Counted from the stretch's first letter, positions 33,921-42,756 are shown. The stretch: DNA of 64,000 bases from Draconibacterium aestuarii (GCA_026671195.1 JAPOHD010000008.1:43480-107479); one strand, 5' to 3'. Numbers and translations: made by a program. Notes: generated by a model from the letters alone, not told the origin.

Positions 33921-35273
33921 TTAGAATCCTACAATCTGCTGATCTAAGTCATTTGCTCTTTTCTTGCGATGTTCAGTACTAAAGCTTTTTAAATACTTCT
34001 CGGTAGTTGCCGACGATGTATGCCCCAGGCTTTCTTTTATAAATTCAATCGATTCACCCGAATTCTTTAAAATAGTTGCATAACTATGCCGGGCATGATA
34101 CGTTGAAATTTCACTTGCCAATGGCTCCGGAATACTTACCTTCTTTGCAATGGCCTTAAGATGGTAATTTATTTGTTTTGTTTTTTGTGTTATTAACCGG
34201 TAAGCTTCCACCTCATCCTTTGCTTTATTCAATACAGGAAATACATAAACCTCTTTATTTATTGCAACTGTCCCATGTCGTTTAATTATGTTCTTTAATA
34301 TTGGGGTCAATGCAACATTTATAGCAACCTCATTCTTTTTATTGATCGTTTTATGTCGTACAAACTCCATTTCATCACCCGAAATATTCTTCTGTTTCAA
34401 TCGAAATACATCTGTTAGATTCATACCATTAGCAAGAAAAGAAAAAACAAACATATCACGGGCAAATTGTTCCGGTGTTCCTTCTGATGCCTTATAAGAA
34501 GCTATTGCATTAACTTGCTCAATGGTGAGAGCCCTTTTTGTGTTTACTGATGATTTTGGTTTGTATTCGTCAAATGGATAAATAGCTTTAATTCCATGTT
34601 CTTTAATCGCAATATTAAATAATACACGCAGGTTTCGGGCATGAATTCCAATCGTTGAAGTTGATTTGCCATTACTCACCAAAAACTTTTCATACTTCTT
34701 TAACCATCCCGGAGTAATATCAACAAATTTTAGGCTTTTGTATTTCTTAAATCCGGCATGATCCTTTTGTTTGATGTTCTTTGAATCCTTATAAGGTTTC
34801 TTTTCCATGAAATATTTGATACCCGTCAATGTTCCGTTAAAAGAAGAAGCATAGCCCAAACGATTTTCGTCCTTCAAATCTTTAATATGTTCCAGAAAAG
34901 CGTGATATAGGTAATCCCAGTTTGTTGGCTTATTCATGAACTTAACCTCAAATTTCTCAAATGAAAATACAGGAAGGCTGTTTATACATGCCTTTGCTTT
35001 TTGTTCAATGGCCTCATAGTTCAATTTTATATCAACCTGAGCTCCTCTTGTTGCACTTTTGATATAATCCAATTCACTAACCATTTCGTATTTATCCTTC
35101 TTCTTAACTTTTCGATAAGTATCTGAGCAGAAATTCCAATCATCATTCTTCAATAAATGCCTTATGGAATAATACTTTGATTTTCGATCGTGAGTAACAC
35201 GAATTTTAACCGCACATAATCCCTCAGAATTAGTTCTATGCTTTTCTAAAACGATTTTTATACTTGCTTCCAT
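33921..35273 (-). CDS. Tyrosine-type site-specific recombinase (integrase)
   Basis: 450 residues. An arm-binding N-terminus (ASIKIVLEKHRTNSEGL) precedes a SAM-like core-binding domain (about 105-210) and a catalytic domain (about 255-430). Catalytic residues visible are the His/Arg box STYHARHSYATIL, the LGH box and the tyrosine in TTEKYLKSF. The first catalytic Arg position reads NGMNLTDVF, with Asn instead of Arg. Bacteroidota integrases such as IntDOT are known to lack this Arg too. It lies 170 bp inside the right attachment repeat and transcribes away from it. Confidence 0.92.
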   Translation of the reverse strand: MEASIKIVLEKHRTNSEGLCAVKIRVTHDRKSKYYSIRHLLKNDDWNFCSDTYRKVKKKDKYEMVSELDYIKSATRGAQVDIKLNYEAIEQKAKACINSLPVFSFEKFEVKFMNKPTNWDYLYHAFLEHIKDLKDENRLGYASSFNGTLTGIKYFMEKKPYKDSKNIKQKDHAGFKKYKSLKFVDITPGWLKKYEKFLVSNGKSTSTIGIHARNLRVLFNIAIKEHGIKAIYPFDEYKPKSSVNTKRALTIEQVNAIASYKASEGTPEQFARDMFVFSFLANGMNLTDVFRLKQKNISGDEMEFVRHKTINKKNEVAINVALTPILKNIIKRHGTVAINKEVYVFPVLNKAKDEVEAYRLITQKTKQINYHLKAIAKKVSIPEPLASEISTYHARHSYATILKNSGESIEFIKESLGHTSSATTEKYLKSFSTEHRKKRANDLDQQIVGF

Positions 35274-35441
35274 GTTTCCACACCTCCAATTTGTTAAAAC
35301 AAATGCGTAAACAAATATAATAAATAAATGATAAACACCAATAAGAGCCTGATAACAAAAAACGCATGTAACACCTGTAAATAAAGGATCTCATGAGCAT
35401 ATTAATAAATATACAAAAACCAAAAAAAACATAATCGTTAG

Positions 35442-35486
35442 GATTCATAATCATGAGGTCGGCGGTTCAAGCCCGCCTCTCGCTAC
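35442..35486 (+). repeat. Right attachment repeat (3' fragment of tRNA-Met)
   Basis: Exact copy of 20639-20683 in direct orientation: the 3' part of tRNA-Met from the anticodon stem on. It has no 5' half of a tRNA, so it is not a functional gene. Confidence 0.95.
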
Positions 35487-35495
35487 CAGAGTATA

Positions 35496-35536
35496 AAGGG
35501 GGTCACAACCAAATTAAGTTGTGAGCCCCTTTTTTA
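35496..35536 (+). terminator. Original chromosomal tRNA-Met terminator, displaced
   Basis: AAGGGGGTCACAAC pairs with GTTGTGAGCCCCTT (one mismatch) and is followed by six T. It resembles the hairpin at 20693. Before insertion it would have followed the tRNA directly. Confidence 0.75.
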
Positions 35537-35729
35537 TTTGCACGTAATTTGCACAATAAAATTCCCAAACTACCTCCCGGATAAACAACTTTAATATACT
35601 CCCTGCGGCTAACACCTTCACTACTCCTATTCGGCTTCTTGCTGCACAACAGTTTTCCTGCTGATTAAAAACATAGTATAATGACACTTTTATCTGTAAA
35701 TTTATAATAAACAATAAAAACTATCTGTC

Positions 35730-38012
35730 ATGCCAAAAATCCGTAGAATTGATGCACTCAATTACCACAAAAAAAACCGCCCCGGAAAAATTGAAGTAAT
35801 TCCTACAAAATCACACAATACGCAGTACGATTTATCGCTTGCGTACACTCCGGGAGTTGCTCAGCCCTGTCTGGAGATAAATAAAAACATCGACAATGTA
35901 TACAAATATACGGCCAAGGGGAATCTGGTTGCAGTAGTTTCGAACGGAACAGCAGTACTGGGATTGGGCGACATTGGCCCCGAAGCCGGGAAACCGGTAA
36001 TGGAAGGCAAAGGCCTGCTATTCAAAATTTTTGCCGACGTGGATGTTTTCGATATTGAAGTAAACGAAAAAGATCCGAAGAAACTGATTGAAGTGGTAAA
36101 AGCCATTGCCCCCACCTTTGGCGGAATTAACCTGGAAGACATTAAAGCACCCGAGTGTTTCGAGATTGAAGAAACACTGAAAAAAGAATTAAACATTCCG
36201 GTATTTCACGACGACCAACATGGTACAGCAATAATTTCTTCGGCCGGGTTACTTAATGCATTGGAGCTAACCAACAAACTAATCGAAAATATAAAAGTGG
36301 TTGTGAGCGGTGCCGGTGCTGCCGCCATATCATGCATAAAACTCTACATCCGTTTAGGGGTTGAGCCCGAAAATGTGGTAATGATCGACAGCAAAGGAGT
36401 TCTGAACCGCGAACGAACCGATCTGAATCCCATAAAACAACAATTTGTTACCAACCGAAAAATTAATACACTGGAAGAGGCCATGGATGGCGCCGATGTA
36501 TTTTTGGGTCTTTCGGTAGCCGATGTGGTTACAAAAAAAATGATCAAATCAATGGCCAAAAACCCAATTGTGTTTGCCATGGCTAATCCAAATCCTGAGA
36601 TTTCGTACGAAGATGCCACTTCGGCACGTAAAGATATAATTATGGCTACCGGTCGCAGCGACTATCCCAACCAGATTAACAATGTGCTGGGCTTCCCGTT
36701 TATTTTCAGGGGCGCACTTGATGTGCGGGCCACCACCATTAACGAAGAAATGAAAATTGCCGCGGCCAAAGCGCTGGCCAAACTGGCCAAAGAATATGTT
36801 CCCGAAATGGTGGCCAAGGCCTACAACCTGAAAAATATTGTTTTTGGCAAAGAATACATTATTCCCAAACCCCTCGATCCCAGATTAATCACAACCGTAT
36901 CGACTGCCGTTGCACATGCAGCAATGGAAACAGGGGTTGCCCGAAAACCGATTAAAAGCTGGGCGGCATACGAACGCGAACTAACCAGCCGACTGGGAAT
37001 CGACAATAAACTAATAATGGCCATCCGTAACAAGGCCAAACAAAACCCGAAAACAATAGTTTTTGCCGAAGCCAACAGTTTCCGCATATTAAAAGCCGTA
37101 CAGTTTGTGGTGCGCGAAGGAATAGCAGAACCTATTTTGCTGGGTAACGCAAAAAAAATTAAAGAGCTGATAAAAGAGAACCAGCTCGACCTGGACAACG
37201 TACCAATAATCGACCTATACGAATCGGTTAGCGACGAAAAGCGGCACCACTATGCGAAAATTCTTTACGAAAAACGAAAACGTAAGGGCATGACCTATAA
37301 CGAAGCCGTAGAACACATGTACAACCGCGATTATTTTGGATCGATGATGGTTGAAACCGGCGAGGCCGATGCTTTTATATCGGGATTTTCAAGAAACTAT
37401 TCAACCACTATTCGCCCGGCGCTGCAGGTAGTTGGGGTAAAAGAAAAGTTTAACCATATTGCCGGAATGTACATCATGATGACCAAACGTGGTTCTATTT
37501 TCCTGGCCGACACCACCGTTAACATGAATCCTTCGGCGCAAACACTGGCCGATACAACCGCTTTAACAGCCTGCGAAGTAAAACGTTTTAACATTGAACC
37601 TAAAATTGCGCTACTCTCCTACTCTAACTTTGGGGCCTACAAAGGAGAAGGAAGTCCGGTGCGCGCAAAAGAGGCCGTAAAAATTCTGCACGAAAAATAC
37701 CCCGACTTATTGGTCGACGGCGAAATGCAGGCCAATTATGCGTTAAACGGCAAACTTCGCTACTCGCGCTACCCTTTTAACAAACTGGGCGATGCCGATG
37801 CCAACACGCTTATTTTCCCCAACCTGAGCTCGGGAAACATTGCTTACAAAGTATTACAGGGACTGGGAACGGCCGAAGCCATCGGACCTATTCTGATGGG
37901 AATGAAAAAGCCCATCCATATTTTACAGCGCGACAGCACCGTTCGCGAAATTATTAATATGACCGCCATTGCCGTTATCGATGCACAATCGAATGCCAGC
38001 GATGAGATGTAA
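35730..38012 (+). CDS. maeB: NADP-dependent malic enzyme with C-terminal phosphotransacetylase-like domain
   Basis: 760 residues, the full length of MaeB. N-terminal malic domain ([34 protein letters not shown]), a Rossmann domain ([32 protein letters not shown]) and, from about residue 430, a phosphate-acetyltransferase-like domain ([20 protein letters not shown]). It oxidatively decarboxylates malate to pyruvate with NADP+; the C-terminal domain is regulatory in known MaeB (acetyl-CoA). A single gene with a strong terminator. GC-richer than the element beside it. Confidence 0.95.
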   Translation: MPKIRRIDALNYHKKNRPGKIEVIPTKSHNTQYDLSLAYTPGVAQPCLEINKNIDNVYKYTAKGNLVAVVSNGTAVLGLGDIGPEAGKPVMEGKGLLFKIFADVDVFDIEVNEKDPKKLIEVVKAIAPTFGGINLEDIKAPECFEIEETLKKELNIPVFHDDQHGTAIISSAGLLNALELTNKLIENIKVVVSGAGAAAISCIKLYIRLGVEPENVVMIDSKGVLNRERTDLNPIKQQFVTNRKINTLEEAMDGADVFLGLSVADVVTKKMIKSMAKNPIVFAMANPNPEISYEDATSARKDIIMATGRSDYPNQINNVLGFPFIFRGALDVRATTINEEMKIAAAKALAKLAKEYVPEMVAKAYNLKNIVFGKEYIIPKPLDPRLITTVSTAVAHAAMETGVARKPIKSWAAYERELTSRLGIDNKLIMAIRNKAKQNPKTIVFAEANSFRILKAVQFVVREGIAEPILLGNAKKIKELIKENQLDLDNVPIIDLYESVSDEKRHHYAKILYEKRKRKGMTYNEAVEHMYNRDYFGSMMVETGEADAFISGFSRNYSTTIRPALQVVGVKEKFNHIAGMYIMMTKRGSIFLADTTVNMNPSAQTLADTTALTACEVKRFNIEPKIALLSYSNFGAYKGEGSPVRAKEAVKILHEKYPDLLVDGEMQANYALNGKLRYSRYPFNKLGDADANTLIFPNLSSGNIAYKVLQGLGTAEAIGPILMGMKKPIHILQRDSTVREIINMTAIAVIDAQSNASDEM

Positions 38013-38030
38013 TTAAAAGCATCAATACAA

Positions 38031-38075
38031 ATAAACCAGCCATCCCTTTTATTGCAATCGGGATGGCTGGTTTAT
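38031..38075. terminator. Terminator hairpin between maeB and the small TM gene
   Basis: A perfect 16-bp stem: ATAAACCAGCCATCCC (38031-38046) with GGGATGGCTGGTTTAT (38060-38075), loop 13 nt. T-rich sequence follows only weakly on either strand. The site suits maeB (plus) and the convergent small gene (minus). Confidence 0.75.
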
Positions 38076-38117
38076 GTTATGCCACTTTAATGCAAGGTGC
38101 CGAAGCAACACAGTCGC

Positions 38118-38294
38118 TTAGTCCTGTTTCTTATTGGCTTCCATCTTATTAATAATTTCACGCAACAAGTTGTTTTGTTCTTGTCGTAAGGCAATAAATT
38201 TATTTACCCAGGTATAAATCAAATAAAGTATGCCTGCTATTATAGCTATGTAAACAAAAACAATCAGAAACGGTAAGAATGCAAAAAGGCCCAT
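38118..38294 (-). CDS. 58-residue single-TM protein with helical tail
   Basis: 58 residues: a hydrophobic helix from the start (MGLFAFLPFLIVFVYIAIIAGILYLIYTW is the region), then a charged helix (RQEQNNLLREIINKMEANKK) that could form a coiled coil. Similar short proteins of unknown role are common in Bacteroidota. Its stop lies 43 bp from the shared terminator hairpin, and a second small TM gene lies upstream on the same strand. Confidence 0.7.
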   Translation of the reverse strand: MGLFAFLPFLIVFVYIAIIAGILYLIYTWVNKFIALRQEQNNLLREIINKMEANKKQD

Positions 38295-38350
38295 AATTTA
38301 AGTTTTTTATTATATTCTAATCAGTTAAGAATTTGATACTGGCATTTTGT

Positions 38351-38519
38351 TCTGAAAGGACGAAACATGATTAACCACCGGTACAACCGCTCGCTGCCAA
38401 ACCATTTTAACGTGTGGCTTTGCTCTTCCTGTTGTCCTGAAAGAACAAAACATGAATAACCACCGATACAATCCCTCACTGCCAAACCATTTATCGTGTG
38501 GCTTTGCTCTTCCTGTTTC
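38351..38519. repeat. Tandem duplication (two units of about 84 bp)
   Basis: 38351-38434 and 38437-38519 are near-copies: both run CTGAAAG..., AACATGA.TAACCACC, then CTGCCAAACCATTT and GTGTGGCTTTGCTCTTCCTG. The second half of the unit occurs a third time at 38854-38900. The duplication is followed by CACGC...GCGTGCGGGAGCG, related to the end of the 38852-38931 element. Confidence 0.8.
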
Positions 38520-38552
38520 CACGCTATGTAAGCGTGCGGGAGCGATTTTTTT

Positions 38553-38714
38553 TTATTCTTTTTGTTTAAGTTGTTCTTCCAAATTTTCATTTTTTCTCTT
38601 TAACCTAATTCTATCAAAAATAATTGTCACCATACCGAGAATGTATCCAATCATCGATATTGAAGGTCCATTTGGATAATGTTGAAGCCTGAAAAATGCT
38701 CCAACGATAACCAT
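38553..38714 (-). CDS. Small two-TM protein with GldL-like hydrophobic pattern; 5' end uncertain
   Basis: From the ATG at 38714 the product is 53 residues (MVIVGAFFRLQHYPNGPSIS, a second TM, then a charged tail KRKNENLEEQLKQKE). Protein-like sequence continues upstream in frame to about 38777 (RQTSNTTYRIIYVIAAIM), but no standard start lies there. An ATG at 38781 is one base out of frame. A one-base insertion near 38778 would explain this, so the gene may be frameshifted at its very start. The VIVGAFFRLQHYPNG region resembles the first helix pair of GldL-type proteins. Confidence 0.5.
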   Translation of the reverse strand: MVIVGAFFRLQHYPNGPSISMIGYILGMVTIIFDRIRLKRKNENLEEQLKQKE

Positions 38715-39101
38715 TATAGCTGCTATAACATAAATTATTCTATAGGTTGTGTTACTTGTTTGTCGGTCATAGTCAATTCATTTATGTTTTAATTCTTAGT
38801 TCAAAATATGTGGTAACTACTGCAAATCCCCAATTAATATTATTTTTCTTTTACCGCTCGCTGCCCAACCATTTATCGTGTGGCTTTGCTGTTCCTGTTT
38901 CCGCGCGAAACAAGCACGCGGCAGCGGGGTAAAGCACACTATTGTATAGGCTTAAAACAGAAGTATAAAAATTATGTATGAACGTATATTCAAGTTATTT
39001 TGGTTTTTGCTGCTATAAATGTAACAGAATACAAACAAAAGAAAAAAATATCCTGTGGCGTGTTCAAACATAAATTCAAAAAAATATTTTTTGGCGTTTT
39101 C
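38715..39101. other. Gene-free repeat zone left of the 41-bp array
   Basis: Holds the possible 5' end of the small TM gene, the 80-bp MITE-like copy (38852-38931) and AT-rich sequence. No coding sequence seen. Confidence 0.5.
38852..38931. repeat. 80-bp MITE-like element with imperfect terminal inverted repeats
   Basis: Begins TACCGCTCGCTGCC and ends GGCAGCGGGGTA, which pair imperfectly. The interior has the CCAACCATTTATCGTGTGGC motif shared with the 38351-38519 units and an inner stem CCGCG...CGCGG. The CAGCGGGGTA end is also the end of the REP palindromes at 32093-32117 and 63875-63908, so the families may be related. Confidence 0.6.
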
Positions 39102-39388
39102 GTATCGAAAAAGCTCAAAAGGAAGCTAGCGGCAGTTTGTATGTATTGAAAAAGCCCAAAAGGAAGCTAGCGGAGGTTTTTATGTAACGAAAAAGCCCAA
39201 AAGGAAGCTAGCGGCCGTTTTTATGTATCGAAAAAGCCCAAAAGAGAGCTAGCGGCGGTTTTTATGTATCGACAAAGCCCAAAAGGAAACTAGCGGCCGT
39301 TTTTATGTATCGAAAAAGCCCAAAAGAGAGCTAGCGGCGGTTTTTATGTATCGACAAAGCCCAAAAGGAAACTAGCGGCCGTTTATAC
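39102..39388. repeat. Tandem array: seven 41-bp units
   Basis: Units start at 39102, 39143, 39184, 39225, 39266, 39307 and 39348. Each holds GTATCGA, AAAGCCCAAAAG, a GCTAGC palindrome (ACTAGC in units 5 and 7), GCGG and a T run. Units 4-5 are repeated almost exactly as 6-7, showing an 82-bp higher-order duplication. There are no unique spacers, so this is not a CRISPR array. Confidence 0.92.
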
Positions 39389-39557
39389 GTAGCACCAAAT
39401 CAAAAAAAAGAACTCAGTTGAATGTTTCCAGGCTGACAGGCAAAGTTTTTTGCCCAAACAATTGATGAAAATAACGAGGTGTGAAAAAACGGCGAAACAA
39501 AAATAAACCTTCGGATGATGCCAACCAGCAGTAACGTGAAACATTACTATAACACAA
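39389..39557. other. Gene-free stretch right of the 41-bp array
   Basis: About 170 bp, AT-rich, no coding frame or strong structure. It leads to the terminator of the outer-membrane barrel gene. Confidence 0.4.
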
Positions 39558-39589
39558 AACAATGCCGCCTGGTTACGGGCGGCATTGTT
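39558..39589 (-). terminator. Hairpin after the outer-membrane barrel gene
   Basis: A perfect 12-bp stem, AACAATGCCGCC with GGCGGCATTGTT, and an 8-nt loop. On the minus strand it is followed by TTTTGTG, a modest T tract. It lies 22 bp past the stop of the 39612 gene. Confidence 0.7.
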
Positions 39590-39611
39590 GTTAGCGGCGT
39601 TATACCTTCAG

Positions 39612-40172
39612 TTAAAACCCTACACCAAACCCTACACTAAAATAAGGTTCCCAGTCTTTGTAAGGCGAATTTTCGTCGTTAATTACATCAAACAAAACCT
39701 GCACATTCAGCCAGGTATTTTTAGTAACGGGCTGGCTGTAACCGCCTCCCAACCATAAAAAAGGTACCCATACCCGTTCGCTGCGCCCCTGTATGTCGTA
39801 GAGTTTATAATTCATTTCCGAAAACTCGGCGTGTACATACAACTGCGGCACAATCCGGTAACGACTAAAAACACTTAACCCGTAATTCGATGTTTCATAA
39901 TCCGTATCGTAACGTTTATCTTTTACATACTCGTACGACAACTGGCCACCCACCGAAAACTGGGGTGTTACCTTGTATCCCACCAGAGGAGTTGCACCAA
40001 TAACAGTGTAGTTCCCTATCGAAAGATTCAGATAGCCGCCGTAATACAATTTGCTTTTATCAATTTTTGCTTTCCGGACTACCGGCTCCTTAACAACCGT
40101 TGTGTCCTGAACCTGTGCAAAGCACACTGCCGAAATAAAAAGGGCACTTAATACAAGCGTAATAAACTTCAT
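39612..40172 (-). CDS. Outer-membrane beta-barrel protein
   Basis: 186 residues. Signal peptide ending AVCFAQ, a short linker (DTTVVKEPVVRKAKIDKSK), then about eight amphipathic strands with the alternating pattern of small OMPs (YGGYLNLSIGNYTVIGATPLVGY; FSVGGQLSYEYV; LYVHAEFSEMNYKLY). It ends in an aromatic (VGFGVGF), the usual insertion signal. Function unknown. Expressed as a single gene with its own terminator hairpin. Confidence 0.8.
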   Translation of the reverse strand: MKFITLVLSALFISAVCFAQVQDTTVVKEPVVRKAKIDKSKLYYGGYLNLSIGNYTVIGATPLVGYKVTPQFSVGGQLSYEYVKDKRYDTDYETSNYGLSVFSRYRIVPQLYVHAEFSEMNYKLYDIQGRSERVWVPFLWLGGGYSQPVTKNTWLNVQVLFDVINDENSPYKDWEPYFSVGFGVGF

Positions 40173-40248
40173 AGTTTGATTTTTTGTTTGCTTTTAATAA
40201 AAAAAGATAGGTAAAATTGTGTACAAAACAATACATTAACCAGGGTTT

Positions 40249-41718
40249 CTAGGTTAAACTCCAGCCGTTCTTATACGTATGCTTAATCCATTCTTCGCAC
40301 ATTTCCTGAGCATTCCACTTTACACTCTTTTTCGATTCGCCTTCTACTTTTTGGGTAACCACATCCGATGAGAAAGGCGTAAGTTTGGTTGTCACCAGTT
40401 TTTCGGCAGCCGAAATATTGGTAACTTTCATATTCTTGCCGTCCCACAATAATGTTTTTTGCAGCGATTGCATACGTACCGCCAGATTTCCCATTACCAC
40501 CATTTCGTTAAACGGCCCCGAGTATTCGAAGCTGGAAGCTGGTTTGCCCCCATTTTTACAACAGTTTACAAAATGCATTTCATGGCGTCCGCCTCCATTG
40601 GAATCGTCGGGTATTCGGTCGATTTTAACTTTGGTTTCCGGGGTAATTACCGATCCGTTTTTATATACCTTCCAGTTTCCTCCGTAACTTTCGGCTATAA
40701 GTACAGCTTCCGAGCCAACCAACATAAAACCGCCCCCCGGATTCATGGGTGCATTTAGCGGTAAATCAAACGGACGTGCCGGCATCAATCCTCCGTCGTA
40801 CCAGGTTAATTCAAGTTCGGGCAGTGCACAATAGGGCAGGTTTTTGCGGGCAGGGAAAAGATAAGTAACCTTTGCCGAAACCGGGGCACTTTCGGTATTT
40901 ACCAACGACGAGCTGGCCTGGAATGCTTTTGGTGCCCCCAATTGCAGGGCATAGTTTGGTACATCGAGCAAATGGCAGCCCATATCGCCCAGGGCACCGG
41001 TTCCAAAATCCCACCAACCGCGCCAAATCCACGGATGGTATTCGGGATTATAGGCACGCATTTTTGCCGGCCCGATAAATAAATCCCAATCCAGCGTTTT
41101 TGGTATTTCTACTTCTTTTAAAGGCTGCGGCATTCCCTGTCGCCAAATGGGGCGGTTGGTCCACACATGTGCTTCGCGTATCTCGCCCAAACACCCGCTC
41201 TGAACCACTTCGGCCACCTCGTAAACGGTATCGCTCGAGTGCCCTTCGTTTCCCATTTGGGTAACAACCCCGGTTTGTTTCGCCAGTTTGGTTAAGTACC
41301 TCGATTCCCAAACCGAATGAGTTAATGGCTTTTGAAGATAAACATGTTTGTCAAGTTCCATTGCAGCAGCTGCGGTTACAGCATGTGTGTGATCGGGTGT
41401 TGCAATAACCACCGCGTCAATATCTTTTTGCTCCTCCAGCATTTTCCGAAAGTCTTTCCACTTTTTTGCTTTCGGATAGGTTTCGAAAACGGGTTTGGCA
41501 TACTCCCAATCCACATCGCACAAAGCCACAATATTCTGCCCCGGCATGTTTTTTAAATTTACCTTGCCTTTACCTCCTATTCCAATTCCGGCAATATTCA
41601 GTTTGTCGCTCGGGGCAATGTGCCCCATTCCCGATACAGCATGCGATGGAACAATCGAAAATCCGGCCATCGAAACGGCTGTTGTTCCAATAAAAGTTCG
41701 TCTGTTTAATGTACTCAT
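40249..41718 (-). CDS. Gfo/Idh/MocA-family oxidoreductase with Tat-type leader
   Basis: 489 residues. The leader STLNRRTFIGTTAVSMAGFS is of Tat type (an Arg pair in a hydrophobic leader), so export is likely. NAD(P)-binding Rossmann domain (LNIAGIGIGGKGKVNL; DAVVIATPDHTHAV; KHVYLQKPLTH, with the EKP motif as QKP) and the C-terminal domain with GALGDMGCHLLDVP. Exported members in Bacteroidota oxidise or deglycosylate sugars through tightly bound NAD. The substrate cannot be told. A single gene. Confidence 0.88.
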   Translation of the reverse strand: MSTLNRRTFIGTTAVSMAGFSIVPSHAVSGMGHIAPSDKLNIAGIGIGGKGKVNLKNMPGQNIVALCDVDWEYAKPVFETYPKAKKWKDFRKMLEEQKDIDAVVIATPDHTHAVTAAAAMELDKHVYLQKPLTHSVWESRYLTKLAKQTGVVTQMGNEGHSSDTVYEVAEVVQSGCLGEIREAHVWTNRPIWRQGMPQPLKEVEIPKTLDWDLFIGPAKMRAYNPEYHPWIWRGWWDFGTGALGDMGCHLLDVPNYALQLGAPKAFQASSSLVNTESAPVSAKVTYLFPARKNLPYCALPELELTWYDGGLMPARPFDLPLNAPMNPGGGFMLVGSEAVLIAESYGGNWKVYKNGSVITPETKVKIDRIPDDSNGGGRHEMHFVNCCKNGGKPASSFEYSGPFNEMVVMGNLAVRMQSLQKTLLWDGKNMKVTNISAAEKLVTTKLTPFSSDVVTQKVEGESKKSVKWNAQEMCEEWIKHTYKNGWSLT

Positions 41719-42132
41719 ACTAATTAGGTTTATTGATTTAGAACTGTTTGATGTTTCTGAATGAACACCTGCTGATAAATTTATATAATTAATGGCAAGC
41801 TTAAAAGCAGATTGTATAAAACTTCAGTTATGGTTATTCAGAATAATACCTTCTCTCCTGTTTCAAAATAAAATTAAAGGAAAAAATACGATGCAACTGA
41901 TTAACACAATAATCGATTGAACCCCGATTATGCATTAAGGAGTTGTTATGAGCATTGAAAACACAATAAAACAAGCACTCTTGCTGAGACGAGGCATAGC
42001 ACCGTTCTGGTGAGTTGAAGCAAGTGAGTGAAGCGCCTTGTTTTGAAGTAGTTTCAATGCGCAATAGACTTTTTAATACATATTGCGGGTTGAAGCATTC
42101 CTGCTTTCAAATAATCCTACTATTTTTGAAAC
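41719..42132. other. Divergent region between the oxidoreductase gene and recR
   Basis: About 410 bp carrying the promoters of two divergent genes. No coding frame with protein-like features and no strong hairpin seen. Confidence 0.4.
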
Positions 42133-42756
42133 ATGAATATCGACAAGTATCCATCGCGTTTACTGGAGAATGCGGTAAACGAATTTTCAAAACTCCCCGG
42201 AATTGGCCGAAAAAGTGCACTTCGCCTGGTTTTGCATTTGTTGCGCCGCGACGTGGAAGAAGTGAATGCCTTCGGGAACAGCCTTATACAGCTGCGCAAC
42301 GAAATAAAACACTGCAAAATTTGCCACAATATTTCCGATACCGAAACTTGTCAGATCTGCTCCAACCCGTCGCGTAACGAAAGTGTGATTTGTGTGGTGG
42401 AAAACATCCGCGATGTAATGTCGATCGAAAACACCCAGCAATACAATGGTTTGTACCATGTTTTGGGTGGTATAATTTCGCCCATGGATGGCATTGGCCC
42501 CTCGGAACTGGAAATCGATTCGCTGGCAGAACGGGTTAATTCGGGCAAAATTATTGAAGTAATACTGGCCCTGTCGACCACCATGGAAGGCGATACCACC
42601 AACTTTTACATTTACCGGAAATTAAAAGGAACCGATGTAAAAATTTCAACACTGGCGCGTGGTGTTTCCATTGGCGACGAACTGGAATACACTGACGAAA
42701 TTACACTGGGCCGTTCGTTAATGAACCGGGTACCGTATGAATCGAGTGTGAAATAG
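42133..42756 (+). CDS. recR: Recombination protein RecR
   Basis: 207 residues, full length. N-terminal helix-hairpin-helix ([17 protein letters not shown]), a Cys4 zinc site ([16 protein letters not shown]) and a Toprim domain ([28 protein letters not shown]), with the conserved C-terminal [23 protein letters not shown]. RecR acts with RecF and RecO to load RecA at gaps. Stand-alone gene. Confidence 0.97.
   Translation: MNIDKYPSRLLENAVNEFSKLPGIGRKSALRLVLHLLRRDVEEVNAFGNSLIQLRNEIKHCKICHNISDTETCQICSNPSRNESVICVVENIRDVMSIENTQQYNGLYHVLGGIISPMDGIGPSELEIDSLAERVNSGKIIEVILALSTTMEGDTTNFYIYRKLKGTDVKISTLARGVSIGDELEYTDEITLGRSLMNRVPYESSVK

Larger units (their letters stand above)
20639..35486. mobile_element. 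Integrative element in tRNA-Met(CAT) carrying putative phage-defence cargo
   Basis: Bounds are set by two identical 45-bp direct repeats, one inside the intact tRNA and one beyond the integrase gene; the repeat-to-repeat distance is 14,803 bp. The right end encodes, in order inward, a tyrosine recombinase, a helix-turn-helix (excisionase-like) protein, a small winged-helix-like protein and a DnaD-like protein, all on the minus strand. Small unknown genes and then cargo follow (FRG, HNH, Abi-alpha, membrane proteins). I see no relaxase, type IV secretion, capsid, portal or terminase gene. Size and gene order resemble phage satellites or small mobilisable islands. Confidence 0.9.
35274..35729. 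other. Element/chromosome junction and maeB upstream region
   Basis: No gene. It contains the integrase promoter region, the right 45-bp repeat (35442-35486), the former tRNA-Met terminator (35496-35536) and about 190 bp leading to maeB. No clear TAnnTTTG promoter was found for maeB. Confidence 0.6.

Noticed and set aside
35442..35486. Second tRNA-Met gene
   Set aside because: Only the 3' 45 bp are present. The D arm and 5' acceptor strand are missing, so it is an attachment-site duplicate.
36344..37594. Long minus-strand frames inside maeB
   Set aside because: Antisense shadows rich in Ser, Phe and Thr, opposite a fully conserved enzyme.
38321..38590. Minus-strand frames in the 84-bp tandem duplication
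   Set aside because: Their sequence simply reflects the repeat (duplicated QEEQSHT-type peptide) and overlaps the end of the real small gene at 38553.
39102..39388. CRISPR-like regular repeats
   Set aside because: Units are contiguous 41-mers with no unique spacers, and no cas gene is present nearby.
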